Shown: positions 9,780 to 18,663 of the stretch, piece after piece
Position numbering within the stretch: position 1 is the stretch's first letter
Layout of the letters: the number at the start of each line of letters is the position of its first letter
Origin: Psychrobacter cibarius
Lineage (GTDB): Bacteria > Pseudomonadota > Gammaproteobacteria > Pseudomonadales > Moraxellaceae
Direction of reading: 5' to 3'
Assembly (NCBI GenBank): GCA_030686115.1
Contig: CP131612.1
Span: 248,001 to 312,000, forward strand
Length of the DNA stretch: 64,000 nt
Notes under the pieces: generated by a model
Seen by the model: only the letters and a program-made list of their open reading frames with translations
Databases searched by the model: none
What the model was told of the DNA's origin: nothing
Made by a program: the position numbers and the translations under genes

Positions 9780-10742
9780 TCATAGATTACGAACTAAATA
9801 TGCAGAACAAGGCGCCTCTTCAATCCACTTTGCTAAAAGTGCTTTGTCAGTAGCCACGCTTGCATCCAAAGGCAAGAACACCGCGCTACCAGAGCCTGTC
9901 ATTCGTGCTGTGCCGAGTGCTTGCGCCTCTAACCCTTGTAAGTAACGTAATGCTGCGCTGACGGCAGGGGCGAGGCTCGTCACCACTGGCGTAAAGACAT
10001 TGTGATAGGGCGTGGTCAGAGTTTGTACATAGTCATTGAACTGGTTTTTGATGGTTTCAATTGACAGCTCGGCGATATCTCGTTGTAGCTTGGGATGCGC
10101 AAAAAGCTGGGCAGTATTAACGTGAGCATTGGGGGTCAATACTAAATATTGCTGGTCGGGCAACTTGATTGCGGTCAACTGCTCCCCAATACCCATCGCA
10201 ATCGCATCCTGACCAAAGATGAAGATTGGCACATCTGCGCCAATAGTGGCAGCAATTTTTATAAGCGTATCTTGATCAAAATTAAGCTGCCAAATTTCAT
10301 TAAGTGTCATCAATGTCGTTGCGGCATTGGATGAGCCGCCACCCAAGCCTGCACCCATCGGCAAATGCTTATCTAAAGCGATATGCACCTGTGCTAACTG
10401 CTCAGGTAGAGTATTTGACTGTATGGCAGCCGCTAGCAATACACGCGCTGCTTTAAAGATTAAATTGTCTTCTATATCGGCAGTTATAGTCTCTGCACCA
10501 ACCAATATTATAAGTTGATGACAGCACTTATTCGCATCTAGTTCACTATCTACTGTAAAAATTACGGCTTCATCTATGACTGAGAAATGCAAATAATCGC
10601 CCCAATCGAGCAAGCGAAAAACGGTTTGTAAATTATGATAGCCATCAGCACGCTTACCTGTGATATGCAAAAACAGATTAATCTTTGCCGGTGATAAGCG
10701 GGTGATGGTGGAAGTAGGCGTAGCGGCTAGGTTTTTAATCAT
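9780..10742 (-). CDS. ispE: 4-diphosphocytidyl-2-C-methyl-D-erythritol kinase
   Basis: IspE catalyses the ATP-dependent third step after DXP in the MEP isoprenoid pathway. It is a GHMP kinase: SPAKINLFLHITGKRADGYH at the N-terminus, the ATP-binding loop PMGAGLGGGSSNAATTL in the middle and the TGSGSAVF motif near the C-terminus. At 320 residues it is somewhat longer than the ~285 of E. coli, from insertions in the middle and C-terminal half. It lies between lolB and the tRNA-Gln pair, all on the minus strand. Confidence 0.95.
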   Translation of the reverse strand: MIKNLAATPTSTITRLSPAKINLFLHITGKRADGYHNLQTVFRLLDWGDYLHFSVIDEAVIFTVDSELDANKCCHQLIILVGAETITADIEDNLIFKAARVLLAAAIQSNTLPEQLAQVHIALDKHLPMGAGLGGGSSNAATTLMTLNEIWQLNFDQDTLIKIAATIGADVPIFIFGQDAIAMGIGEQLTAIKLPDQQYLVLTPNAHVNTAQLFAHPKLQRDIAELSIETIKNQFNDYVQTLTTPYHNVFTPVVTSLAPAVSAALRYLQGLEAQALGTARMTGSGSAVFLPLDASVATDKALLAKWIEEAPCSAYLVRNL

Positions 10743-10974
10743 AGTTCTTAATGATTGTTCTTAGTGATAGTTTTTAATCATAACTTTTCGCCATAATCAT
10801 CAGTCATAGACAGCTATTTTAATAAATATTGACGATTTGATAGTTATAGTTAAGTTCATACAAATCCGCTACATCGTCAGCCTCGCTAACCATACCAATG
10901 TATAGCTTGCAATCGGCTTCCTTGTATCGAAATCATTTGAATTTAACTATATTTATTCATAATTCAATGACGTC

Positions 10975-11607
10975 TTAATGATTGATCGTCATTACTACCT
11001 TATTGCCTTGTGGCAGCACAGCACTGATTTTATTTGGTAACTTATCGGACCCTTTATAGGTGAAGCTTGCGGTCCATTCACCATTGACTGAGCTGATTAA
11101 ACGATTCTGATCATCGAGCTGTGGTGCGCTATCGGAAGGCGCTGGGCGACCAGATATCCAATAGGGCATTTGTGAAATAGGCGCTTGCCATCCTGTGGCC
11201 TTTTTGAGCAAAGTCTCAGGATCATCAGCAGTTAAGGTACCTGTTTTTTCGCTGACTAAAGTGGCGGTTTGACCATTATACTCGATGTTGGTTTTACCAA
11301 TACCGAGCGCGCCGATCAGCTCAATGGCAAAGCGATCATTCTGCTGCCCCCATGCATAGAACGCACTACCACCTTGAGTGCCTGTGGTGTCATTGGCGGG
11401 CATCGTTACACCGATTTTGCCAGTGATATTAAAGTTCTCAAGCTTTTGCGGCTGCTCAGCGTTTTGACCTTGTAAGGTCGCGCTGGGTTGGTTAGTAGCG
11501 TTGGCTGTTTTTAGTGATTGACAACCAGACGTGATGACGAGCGCGGTTGTCACGGCAGCGAATAGCGCCAATTTATTAGGCTTATTAGCATGGACCAATA
11601 CTGACAT
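10975..11607 (-). CDS. lolB: Outer-membrane lipoprotein LolB
   Basis: LolB accepts lipoproteins from LolA and inserts them in the outer membrane. The 210 residues start with a lipoprotein signal peptide ending in the lipobox VITSGC. The FNITGKIGVTMP and QQNDRFAIELIGALGIGKT blocks and YWISGRPAPS are typical of LolB. GAGGAA precedes the ATG. The next minus-strand gene is ispE, 230 bp away, with the TPR protein upstream, as in Pseudomonas. Confidence 0.92.
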   Translation of the reverse strand: MSVLVHANKPNKLALFAAVTTALVITSGCQSLKTANATNQPSATLQGQNAEQPQKLENFNITGKIGVTMPANDTTGTQGGSAFYAWGQQNDRFAIELIGALGIGKTNIEYNGQTATLVSEKTGTLTADDPETLLKKATGWQAPISQMPYWISGRPAPSDSAPQLDDQNRLISSVNGEWTASFTYKGSDKLPNKISAVLPQGNKVVMTINH

Positions 11608-11763
11608 GATGTTTCCTCAAAGATAGACAAATTTACGAAATCATTGTTTCGAAAATAGATTAGCTTAATGGTTGTATGTTACTCAGTTATGCGTGGCTGT
11701 TAGTATCTTATGAGTGCCTTGTAAGCATAGCACGCGACGATTTGTCCACTATAAAACGGCGGG

Positions 11764-13740
11764 TCAGTAAAGCTGTATGCGGTCATTGATATTGTGTTGC
11801 CCAAATGAGAAGCGCTGCTGCAAGTCTGCGAGTAATGCCTCGACTTTTTCATTGTTGCCTAAACCTTGATAAGCGCGTAGTAGTAAGCTGCCAGAGCGTA
11901 AGGTAGGAAACACGTCGTAAGGGGTCTGCAGGTAGTCGATGACTTGTTGATAGTTTTCATTGGCCAATGCATTGCCAGCCAGCACATTCAGCGCTTGCAA
12001 GTGCAGCTCATTGTCATAACGTGGGTCATCATAGCGAATTTGAATGATGGCGGTGGCCAATGCCAATCCTTGTTCAGAGCTGCGTTCATTGGCTAGCAAT
12101 AACTGCGCGTAACTGAGCTGGTAGGAGAGGTTGGTTGGGTCAAGTGCTTGCAGATGATTGAGCAAGGTGCGCTTAACGATATAGTCATCTTTGTCGTCAA
12201 GGAGCTGAGCGCGTGCGAACAAGAGCATCTCATTATCAGGATATTTGCGAGCAGCTTTGGTTAGTAGGCGCAGAGCTTCTTCGGACTCATTTTGCTGCCA
12301 TAAAATATCGGCTTGTAGCACAAAGGTATCTGGAGCAAAGACGTTAAAGTCTTTACGCAGCTTTTCTAAAGTAGCAATCGCCGCATCTACATCGCCGTTA
12401 AGCAATTCAAAAGCCACTACTTTTCTACGAGCCTCTAATACCAAGTCTTCTTGCATGACACCGTTGAGATAGTATTTGGCTTGGTCAAAGCGCTGCTGAC
12501 GCTCGGCACTGATACCAAGGTAATAATAAGCTTGATCAAGGTAAGCGGGGTTTTTTGCGAGCATATTGAGTAGCTCATCGGCACTGTTATATTCTTCGAT
12601 GTCTAAGCTCACCAACGCAGCCAACAAAGTAATCTCGGCATCATCAGCGAAGCGACCATGGGCATCCAGCAATAATTGCCACGCTTCTTGGCTTTGCTTT
12701 AAGTCAAGCAAGTAGCGAATCTCATACAGATAGAGACTTTTACTATCGGGATTACGCAGGCGTGCTTGGCTCACATAATTGACGACGGTTTCAGCCGTGA
12801 CGATTTTGCGCAGTATGTCTGCCTTTAGCGTAATAAAAGGTACATAGTCAGGCTGGCGTTCTAGCGCCCGATTGATATGAACAATGGCAATCTCAGGCTC
12901 GTTAAATTGGTAAAGCAACCCTGCTTTCAATACCGACAATGAGGCATTCTGCTCGCTATCTAGTGGTTGCAAAGCGGCAAGTAATTCACGTTTGTCTTCA
13001 TCATTGTTTGGATAGATACCGATAAGGATTTCGCTTAAGTCCGCTCGAGGATCATAAAGCAAAATACGATTTAAGGTTTCGCCAGCTAACAGATAATCGT
13101 GTGCTCGCAGGGCCAAATGCGCCACATAAAACCAAGCAGGCACGTGATCCGGATTTTGGTCTTGCCATGACTTGGCAAATTGTAACGATTTCTCCACCCT
13201 TTCAGTGCGTAAAGAAAGGCTGAGCGCTCTTTCAAATACGGCAGTTGCATCGTCTTTAAACGCTTGCTGCTTATAGATAGTAATCGCTCGTTGTCTATCA
13301 CCGCGATCTGCTGCGAATTCTGCATCAAGCAGCGCATACAGGCTAGGCTCTTTGAGCTCAGGTTGCCATAAGATAGTTGGTGCTAACCCATTAATATTGG
13401 CGACATTTTCTATTGGTTGTGTGTTGGTAGGAGCAATTGCTGGTAGCGTTGAGCGGCTATTATCATTGCCGTCGCTACGGACTGCCTTGTCGTTCTTATC
13501 AGCAATGGATAGTTTGGGTACATGGGCTTCGAGCGAGATATCAGGATGACTGGCATGAACGGAAGACGATCCTAAGCATAGGCAAAAGGCCAACGACAAG
13601 GTTAGCTTATAACGCTGGCACAGACGTTCGATAACCGCATGCAATAGAGCACGCAGATTAGATTGGTCGTCATGCGCAAGTTGTGATCGAAATAATGACC
13701 CAAAAAAAATCATAGATAACCGTATTCGCCCATTGTTCAT
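11764..13740 (-). CDS. Tetratricopeptide repeat protein, probably exported
   Basis: A 658-residue protein. After about 40 charged residues comes a hydrophobic stretch ending SSVHA-SHPD (about residues 45-64) that looks like a signal peptide, so a start downstream of 13740 is possible. The remainder is helical TPR-like repeats, for example LYALLDAEFAADRGDRQRAI, YYYLGISAERQQRFDQAKYY and FARAQLLDDKDDYIVKRTLL. Pseudomonas carries a similar large TPR protein in the same place between lolB and divergent hemA. It is likely a scaffold at the envelope; the precise role is unknown. Confidence 0.85.
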   Translation of the reverse strand: MNNGRIRLSMIFFGSLFRSQLAHDDQSNLRALLHAVIERLCQRYKLTLSLAFCLCLGSSSVHASHPDISLEAHVPKLSIADKNDKAVRSDGNDNSRSTLPAIAPTNTQPIENVANINGLAPTILWQPELKEPSLYALLDAEFAADRGDRQRAITIYKQQAFKDDATAVFERALSLSLRTERVEKSLQFAKSWQDQNPDHVPAWFYVAHLALRAHDYLLAGETLNRILLYDPRADLSEILIGIYPNNDEDKRELLAALQPLDSEQNASLSVLKAGLLYQFNEPEIAIVHINRALERQPDYVPFITLKADILRKIVTAETVVNYVSQARLRNPDSKSLYLYEIRYLLDLKQSQEAWQLLLDAHGRFADDAEITLLAALVSLDIEEYNSADELLNMLAKNPAYLDQAYYYLGISAERQQRFDQAKYYLNGVMQEDLVLEARRKVVAFELLNGDVDAAIATLEKLRKDFNVFAPDTFVLQADILWQQNESEEALRLLTKAARKYPDNEMLLFARAQLLDDKDDYIVKRTLLNHLQALDPTNLSYQLSYAQLLLANERSSEQGLALATAIIQIRYDDPRYDNELHLQALNVLAGNALANENYQQVIDYLQTPYDVFPTLRSGSLLLRAYQGLGNNEKVEALLADLQQRFSFGQHNINDRIQLY

Positions 13741-14264
13741 CTATATCGATAAGACAATTTTATTTTAATCATTTCAAACTAATTATTGGTAACGAGTACC
13801 CATGCCTGACATTATAAAAGCAGACTGATGGGATAAACAATAGTGCCCGTGTTACTCCGTTATTAATAGCAGCCGCTCTACCAAATTTTTGCTAACAAAG
13901 TAGGATTGGCCGATAACCTGTATCAACGGGCTCTTTCATTGGTTGTAAATCTTCGCCTAAATATTGTGAAAATATAACAAGTTAACGTCAAGTAAGCGAA
14001 TGATTTTTATCCATTTCTATAAGCGCTCGCTAAAACATAGATATTGGTTTTAACAATCGTATCGGTAGTTGATTTGTTACTCATGTGCCCAGATACAAGC
14101 AAATAGCTATCATCGATAGCTGAGTGTTAATTAAAGCTGGCAATAATGATATAATAGGCGGCTTTTAGAGTCTTCCTTTCAGCGCTGTCGTCTACAACTG
14201 TCTTTTAAAAATAATGAGATAGCGTGGGCTGGCAGGTGAGCGTCATGTTTATGGTCTATCAATA
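13741..14264. other. Divergent intergenic region, TPR gene / hemA
   Basis: About 520 bp without a credible gene. A TATAAT at 14150-14155 with a weak TTAATT about 17 bp upstream may serve hemA. No repeats stand out. Confidence 0.4.
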
Positions 14265-15620
14265 ATGAGATTAGTGGTCATTGGGGTCAATCACAAAACT
14301 GCACCAGTCGCTCTGAGAGAGCGCTTGGCGCTTGTGGGTGACGATGTGAATATCGCTCTCAAACAATTAGAGGCCTTTACTGATGGCAGTGTGATTGTTT
14401 CTACTTGCAATCGTACGGAAATCTATGCGCTTGTGCCGCAGCTAGCAGAGCCGCAAGATGTGCCCTCTATGTCTGCTAATGGCGCGGTCGGTGCTCAGAC
14501 ATCTTCGGCGGCTATTAGTGCTCATATCTTAAAAATTAAAGCGTGGCTTGCTGACTTTAAGCAGTTGTCACTGTCTGAGATTGATCCCTATCTTTATGTG
14601 CACCGTGACACTCACGCGCTGACCCATTGGCTTAGAGTTGCCGCAGGGCTTGACTCTATGATATTGGGTGAGCCGCAGATACTCGGTCAAATCAAACGCT
14701 CAGTACAGCTCGCGCAAGAACAAAAAGCCCTGAGTAATCAGCTTGGCTGGATTATCGATCAAGTATTTGCTGCCGCCAAACGCGTACGTAATGAGACCCA
14801 AGTGGGTGCTCAAGCGGTATCGCTTAGCTATGCGGCCGCCAAATTAGTGACGCAAATATTTGATGATTTGCCTAGTCGCACTTTGCTGGTGGTCGCGGCA
14901 GGTGAGATGAACCGTTTGGTTGCTACCCACATTGCTGGGCTTGGTGTAGGTCGCGTGATTATTTGCAACCGCAATCCTGAGCGCGCTGAAGCGCTGGCAG
15001 TGGAGCTGCGCCGCGCAGGTCACTTGGTAGAAGTCAGACCTTTGCAAGAGTTACCACAAGTTTTAGCAGAAGCCGATATCGTTAGTAGCTGTAGCGGTAG
15101 TATGGATGTGTTGATCGATAAAACCATGACTTTGCGGGCGCTGAAACATCGTCGTTATCAGCCCATGTTGATGATTGACTTAGCCGTACCGCGCGATATT
15201 GACTCGACCATTAGTCGTATCGATGATGTTTATCTCTACTCTGTCGATGATTTACAACACGTGATCGCTGGAAATATTGAACAGCGGAGGCAAGCAGCAG
15301 TTGATGCAGAATTGCTCGTTAGCCAATTAGTCGTTGAGATGGATCGCAGCTTTCAAGTGCGCCAAGTCGGTAAAGACATTCAGCAGTATCGCGCGCATAC
15401 GCAGGATCAAGTAGATAAACTCCTGCATGAATCCATTGCCAAGCTACAACAGGATAATGCCAGTCCTGAAGATATTATCATTGAGCTGTCACGCCGCCTG
15501 ACGCAGACGCTAACCCACGCACCATCGAAGCTTATGCGCAAGGCTGCCCGTGAAGGGGATAGTGAGTTGCTAGACTTTGTGGTGTCTGGGCTGCAAGAGG
15601 CTCATCGCGGACGTCGATAG
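14265..15620 (+). CDS. hemA: Glutamyl-tRNA reductase
   Basis: HemA reduces Glu-tRNA to glutamate-1-semialdehyde, the committed step of tetrapyrrole synthesis by the C5 pathway. The 451 residues show VIGVNHKTAPVALRERLA at the start, the catalytic Cys48 in STCNRTEIYA, and the HWLRVAAGLDSMILGEPQILGQ active-site block. A Rossmann NADPH domain (around 205-330) and the C-terminal dimerisation helix follow. An insertion of about 25 residues (around 66-90) lies before the LADF segment. No strong Shine-Dalgarno is seen. prfA and prmC, often downstream, are absent here. Confidence 0.96.
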   Translation: MRLVVIGVNHKTAPVALRERLALVGDDVNIALKQLEAFTDGSVIVSTCNRTEIYALVPQLAEPQDVPSMSANGAVGAQTSSAAISAHILKIKAWLADFKQLSLSEIDPYLYVHRDTHALTHWLRVAAGLDSMILGEPQILGQIKRSVQLAQEQKALSNQLGWIIDQVFAAAKRVRNETQVGAQAVSLSYAAAKLVTQIFDDLPSRTLLVVAAGEMNRLVATHIAGLGVGRVIICNRNPERAEALAVELRRAGHLVEVRPLQELPQVLAEADIVSSCSGSMDVLIDKTMTLRALKHRRYQPMLMIDLAVPRDIDSTISRIDDVYLYSVDDLQHVIAGNIEQRRQAAVDAELLVSQLVVEMDRSFQVRQVGKDIQQYRAHTQDQVDKLLHESIAKLQQDNASPEDIIIELSRRLTQTLTHAPSKLMRKAAREGDSELLDFVVSGLQEAHRGRR

Positions 15621-16286
15621 TTATTATTGACTGATCAAAAAAACATAAGCGGCGCAAACGTTATTATTGCGCAAACATATCGTTGTCAACCTGCATTATC
15701 AGTGCTAATATCAAGCTGTTATGAGTATATTAAGCGATGATAATCTTTTGTTATATGCGAGCGGTTATTCTCCAAAAACCTTAGTGTATATGTTCTCGCT
15801 TGATGCCTATTCATCTCATCAGTTGTTAGTGACCATTATTAGCCTACCACCGCGTAGCCCCTATAGTGGCGCACCTGTTCTGTACGACTTTGTCTAAAAT
15901 CAATAAAAACACGGCGTGCAAAACACAATCACCAACGGCAATAGCGCTAGGATAAAGTGCTATATCGTCAACCCTGCGTCATGCTCTCGACTATTACCCA
16001 ATATTAATATTCAGTTAATACTACCCATAGTAGTATCTAGCTGCTATGCAATCTAACAACTATACTATTGGTCAGCAATGCTATTTGACAGCCATATTAT
16101 TTAACAAAAACGTTATTTGACAACCATGTTATCTAATAGAAGCATTATTTGGCTAAGTTGGCGAACAGTAGGTGTGTAGATTGGTTAGCGTTATTAAGGC
16201 AGGTTGGTTTAAGAGAGTATCTGGATTTTGCTATAGCCAATGCTTGAGAAAAATTAAACTATCTAACTATAAACTAGGAGCTTCCT
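15621..16286. other. Gene-free region between hemA and the aminotransferase
   Basis: About 665 bp. It contains a short GCGCAA/TTGCGC hairpin (near 15652-15672, no T-run), a 58-codon frame at 15721-15897 that I do not accept as a gene, and the degenerate 32-bp repeats listed separately. Confidence 0.5.
16050..16160. repeat. Degenerate tandem repeat, about 32-bp period
   Basis: Units beginning TATTTGACAGCC (16082), TATTTGACAACC (16114) and TATTTGGCTAAG (16146) are each 32 bp apart. The preceding stretch from about 16050 (ATCTAACAACTATACTATTGG) resembles the same unit. Copies are imperfect and AT-rich. Confidence 0.55.
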
Positions 16287-17420
16287 ATGACTGCATTACG
16301 TCAAGATATTGATCCAAACGGCTTATTAGAATACTCAGTGGTCTATACTGACCGCGCCTTAAACCACATGTCAAAAGTCTTTCAGCAAGTGATGAATGAC
16401 CTATCTAGCGACCTAAAATCCGTGTATAACGCCGAAGCAGTGGTCATTGTACCGGGTGCTGGCACTTATGGAATGGAAGCCGTTGCGCGCCAATTGGCCA
16501 ATGATGAAGATTGTCTCATTATTCGTAACGGTTGGTTTAGCTATCGCTGGACGCAAATTTTAGAAAAAGGCAAAATCGCCAAGTCGTCTACGGTATTGAC
16601 GGCACATCGTGAAGAGGGTGAGTCACCAAAACCATTTGCCCCCGTTGATATCGATGAAGCCGTTGCTAAAATTAAAGCAGAGAAACCAGCAGTGGTCTTT
16701 GCGCCGCACGTCGAAACCTCATCGGGTATTATTTTATCATCAGACTATATCAAAGCGCTAAGCGCGGCTGTACATAGCGTTGGCGGTTTATTGGTCATTG
16801 ATTGTATCGCTTCAGGTTGTGTGTGGTTGGACATGAAAGACTTGGGTATTGATGTTCTCATCAGCGCCCCGCAAAAAGGGTGGAGCAGCACTCCGTGTGC
16901 AGGCTTAGTCATGCTAAGCGCTGCGGCAATCGAAAAAGTAGACAATACAGAATCAGATAGCTTTAGCTTGGACTTAAAGCAGTGGTTAAATGTCATGCGT
17001 GCCTATGAAAATGGCGGTCACGCTTATCATGCCACCATGCCAACCGATAGCTTACGTCAATTCCGCGATACTATTTTAGAGTCAAAAGAGATTGGCTTTG
17101 ATAAATTGCGTGATGCGCAGTGGCAATTGGGCAACCGTATTCGTGAAGTATTAGCCGCTAAAGGCATTGAAAGCGTTGCGGCAAAAGGTTTTGAAGCGCC
17201 AGGCGTCGTGGTTGCTTACACCGATCGCGATGATATGCATAAAGGCAGTGCGTTTGCCGAAACAGGCATGCAAATCGCTGCTGGTGTACCGCTAAAAGTT
17301 GGTGAGCCAGATAACTTTAAAACGTTCCGCTTAGGTTTATTTGGTCTAGATAAATTGACTGATGTAGACGGAGCAGTACAGCGTTTTGAAACTGCACTTG
17401 ATGAAGTATTGGCGAAATAA
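16287..17420 (+). CDS. Class V PLP-dependent aminotransferase (alanine-glyoxylate/serine-pyruvate type)
   Basis: A 377-residue fold-type I enzyme. FAPHVETSSGIIL (about 138-150), GGLLVIDCIASG with the PLP-binding Asp172, and the Schiff-base lysine Lys197 in SAPQKGWSS match the alanine-glyoxylate/serine-pyruvate branch. PGAGTYGMEA near residue 56 contacts the cofactor phosphate. The substrate cannot be fixed from sequence; glyoxylate or a 2-oxoacid acceptor is likely. AGGAG lies upstream of the ATG. A terminator follows, so it seems monocistronic. Confidence 0.88.
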   Translation: MTALRQDIDPNGLLEYSVVYTDRALNHMSKVFQQVMNDLSSDLKSVYNAEAVVIVPGAGTYGMEAVARQLANDEDCLIIRNGWFSYRWTQILEKGKIAKSSTVLTAHREEGESPKPFAPVDIDEAVAKIKAEKPAVVFAPHVETSSGIILSSDYIKALSAAVHSVGGLLVIDCIASGCVWLDMKDLGIDVLISAPQKGWSSTPCAGLVMLSAAAIEKVDNTESDSFSLDLKQWLNVMRAYENGGHAYHATMPTDSLRQFRDTILESKEIGFDKLRDAQWQLGNRIREVLAAKGIESVAAKGFEAPGVVVAYTDRDDMHKGSAFAETGMQIAAGVPLKVGEPDNFKTFRLGLFGLDKLTDVDGAVQRFETALDEVLAK

Positions 17421-17450
17421 TATCTTTATCTCGTAAGATGTTTTTTAAGT

Positions 17451-17494
17451 AAAAAAGTACTGAGCCCGTGTAACGAGGGTTCAGTATTTTTTTA
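17451..17494 (+). terminator. Terminator after the aminotransferase
   Basis: TACTGA..CCC pairs with GGG..TCAGTA, preceded by an A-run and followed by a T-run. Confidence 0.8.
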
Positions 17495-17580
17495 CCTATT
17501 TATTATATTTTATAATATAATGTATTTATATAAAACGACATTCAAAACTGTCTCAATAAAAATTGGCTTAGGTAAATATT

Positions 17581-18018
17581 ATGAGTATACAAATAGATTG
17601 GCAGGCCTTTACGCCAATTTCCTTGGTAGGCGGTCTGATGCTAGGCGTTGCAACGGTCATCTTGCTATTGGGCATTGGTCGTATTGCGGGTATTAGTGGT
17701 ATTTTCTCAAGTCTTCTTAAGCCCAAGCGCGTCGAGATGTGGCAGGTGTTATTCATACTTGGTCTTGTTATCTCGCCATTACTTTATGGTCTGGTAAAAC
17801 CGTTGCCCGATATAGAGATTAGTCGCTCTTTGCCACTGCTTATTGGGGCAGGATTGTTGGTTGGTTTTGGGACACGTTTGGGTTCAGGTTGCACCAGTGG
17901 ACATGGTATCTGCGGTAATGCGCGACTGTCGCCACGTTCGATGGCGGCGACGGTGACCTTTATGTTGTTTGGTATTGTGACTGTTTATATTGGTCGTCAT
18001 GTCTTGGGTTTGATTTAA
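17581..18018 (+). CDS. YeeE/YedE family sulfur transporter, first half
   Basis: A 145-residue membrane protein with about four helices and the hallmark GFGTRLGSGCTSGHGICG near the C-terminal half. Its conserved cysteine lies in the conducting path of the thiosulfate transporter TsuA (YeeE). Here the transporter is split: this polypeptide supplies the GCTSGH half and the next gene, about 100 bp downstream, the GICPGPGI half. Split pairs of this family are common. Substrate is probably thiosulfate or a related sulfur compound, by family. Confidence 0.88.
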   Translation: MSIQIDWQAFTPISLVGGLMLGVATVILLLGIGRIAGISGIFSSLLKPKRVEMWQVLFILGLVISPLLYGLVKPLPDIEISRSLPLLIGAGLLVGFGTRLGSGCTSGHGICGNARLSPRSMAATVTFMLFGIVTVYIGRHVLGLI

Positions 18019-18116
18019 AAATCACATAGACAGTACGTTGCGAAGATAGCGATGACTATTGTTTATATCGGATGGTTATAACCGCTTGGATTAACACATT
18101 AGGTGCGAGAAAAAAC

Positions 18117-18536
18117 ATGCTAAAAAATATAATTGGATTACTGGCAGGGTTATTATTTGGCTTTGGACTGCTGATATCAGGCATGACCGATCCTGTTAAA
18201 GTACAGGGCTTTTTGGACGTCTTTGGTGCATGGGATATTTCTTTAGCACTGGTAATGGGCGGCGGTCTAATGGTAGCGATAGTCGGTGTACAATTGGCTA
18301 AGCGTCAAAAGACCAGCTGGATTGGGTCATTAATTGAGATGCCAACCAAAACCACTATTAATAAAAAATTGTTAATCGGCGCGATGCTATTTGGTATCGG
18401 TTGGGGCTTAGTCGGTATTTGCCCAGGTCCCGGTATTGTGCTGCTTGGTACAGGACAGTGGCAGGCTTATGTCTTTATCCCAGCGATGATAGTCGGTATG
18501 CTGGTTTACCAATGGCTTGAGCCAAAGCTTAATTAA
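18117..18536 (+). CDS. YeeE/YedE family sulfur transporter, second half (DUF6691-type)
   Basis: A 139-residue membrane protein: LAGLLFGFGLLISGMTDPVKVQGFLD at the start, then GIGWGLVGICPGPGIVLLG containing the conserved cysteine. The frame is open to 18072, but ATG 18117 gives the typical family N-terminus MLKNIIGLLAGLLFG. The Shine-Dalgarno is weak. It is paired with the preceding gene and followed by a terminator, making a two-gene operon. No persulfide dioxygenase or sulfurtransferase is adjacent. Confidence 0.87.
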   Translation: MLKNIIGLLAGLLFGFGLLISGMTDPVKVQGFLDVFGAWDISLALVMGGGLMVAIVGVQLAKRQKTSWIGSLIEMPTKTTINKKLLIGAMLFGIGWGLVGICPGPGIVLLGTGQWQAYVFIPAMIVGMLVYQWLEPKLN

Positions 18537-18568
18537 CATTGGTTTGGTTTTTTTAGCGCAATAAAAGT

Positions 18569-18602
18569 GTCAGTCTAATTCAATTAGGCTGACCCTTTTT
18601 TA
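18569..18602 (+). terminator. Terminator after the YeeE/YedE pair
   Basis: GTCAG.CTAATT pairs with AATTAG.CTGAC (one T/G mismatch), followed by CCTTTTTT. Confidence 0.82.
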
Positions 18603-18663
18603 TCAATGATGCTTCATTAATATTAACGATACTTCCGTATTATTAAGGCTTAATGATAAAGTC

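Noticed and set aside
15721..15897. 58-codon plus-strand frame after hemA (MSILSDDNLLLYAS...)
   Set aside because: No Shine-Dalgarno, no family resemblance, isolated in a gene-free gap; too short to support alone.
16050..16160. Possible CRISPR array
   Set aside because: The 32-bp units are degenerate and directly adjacent, with no constant repeat/variable spacer alternation; no cas genes are present.
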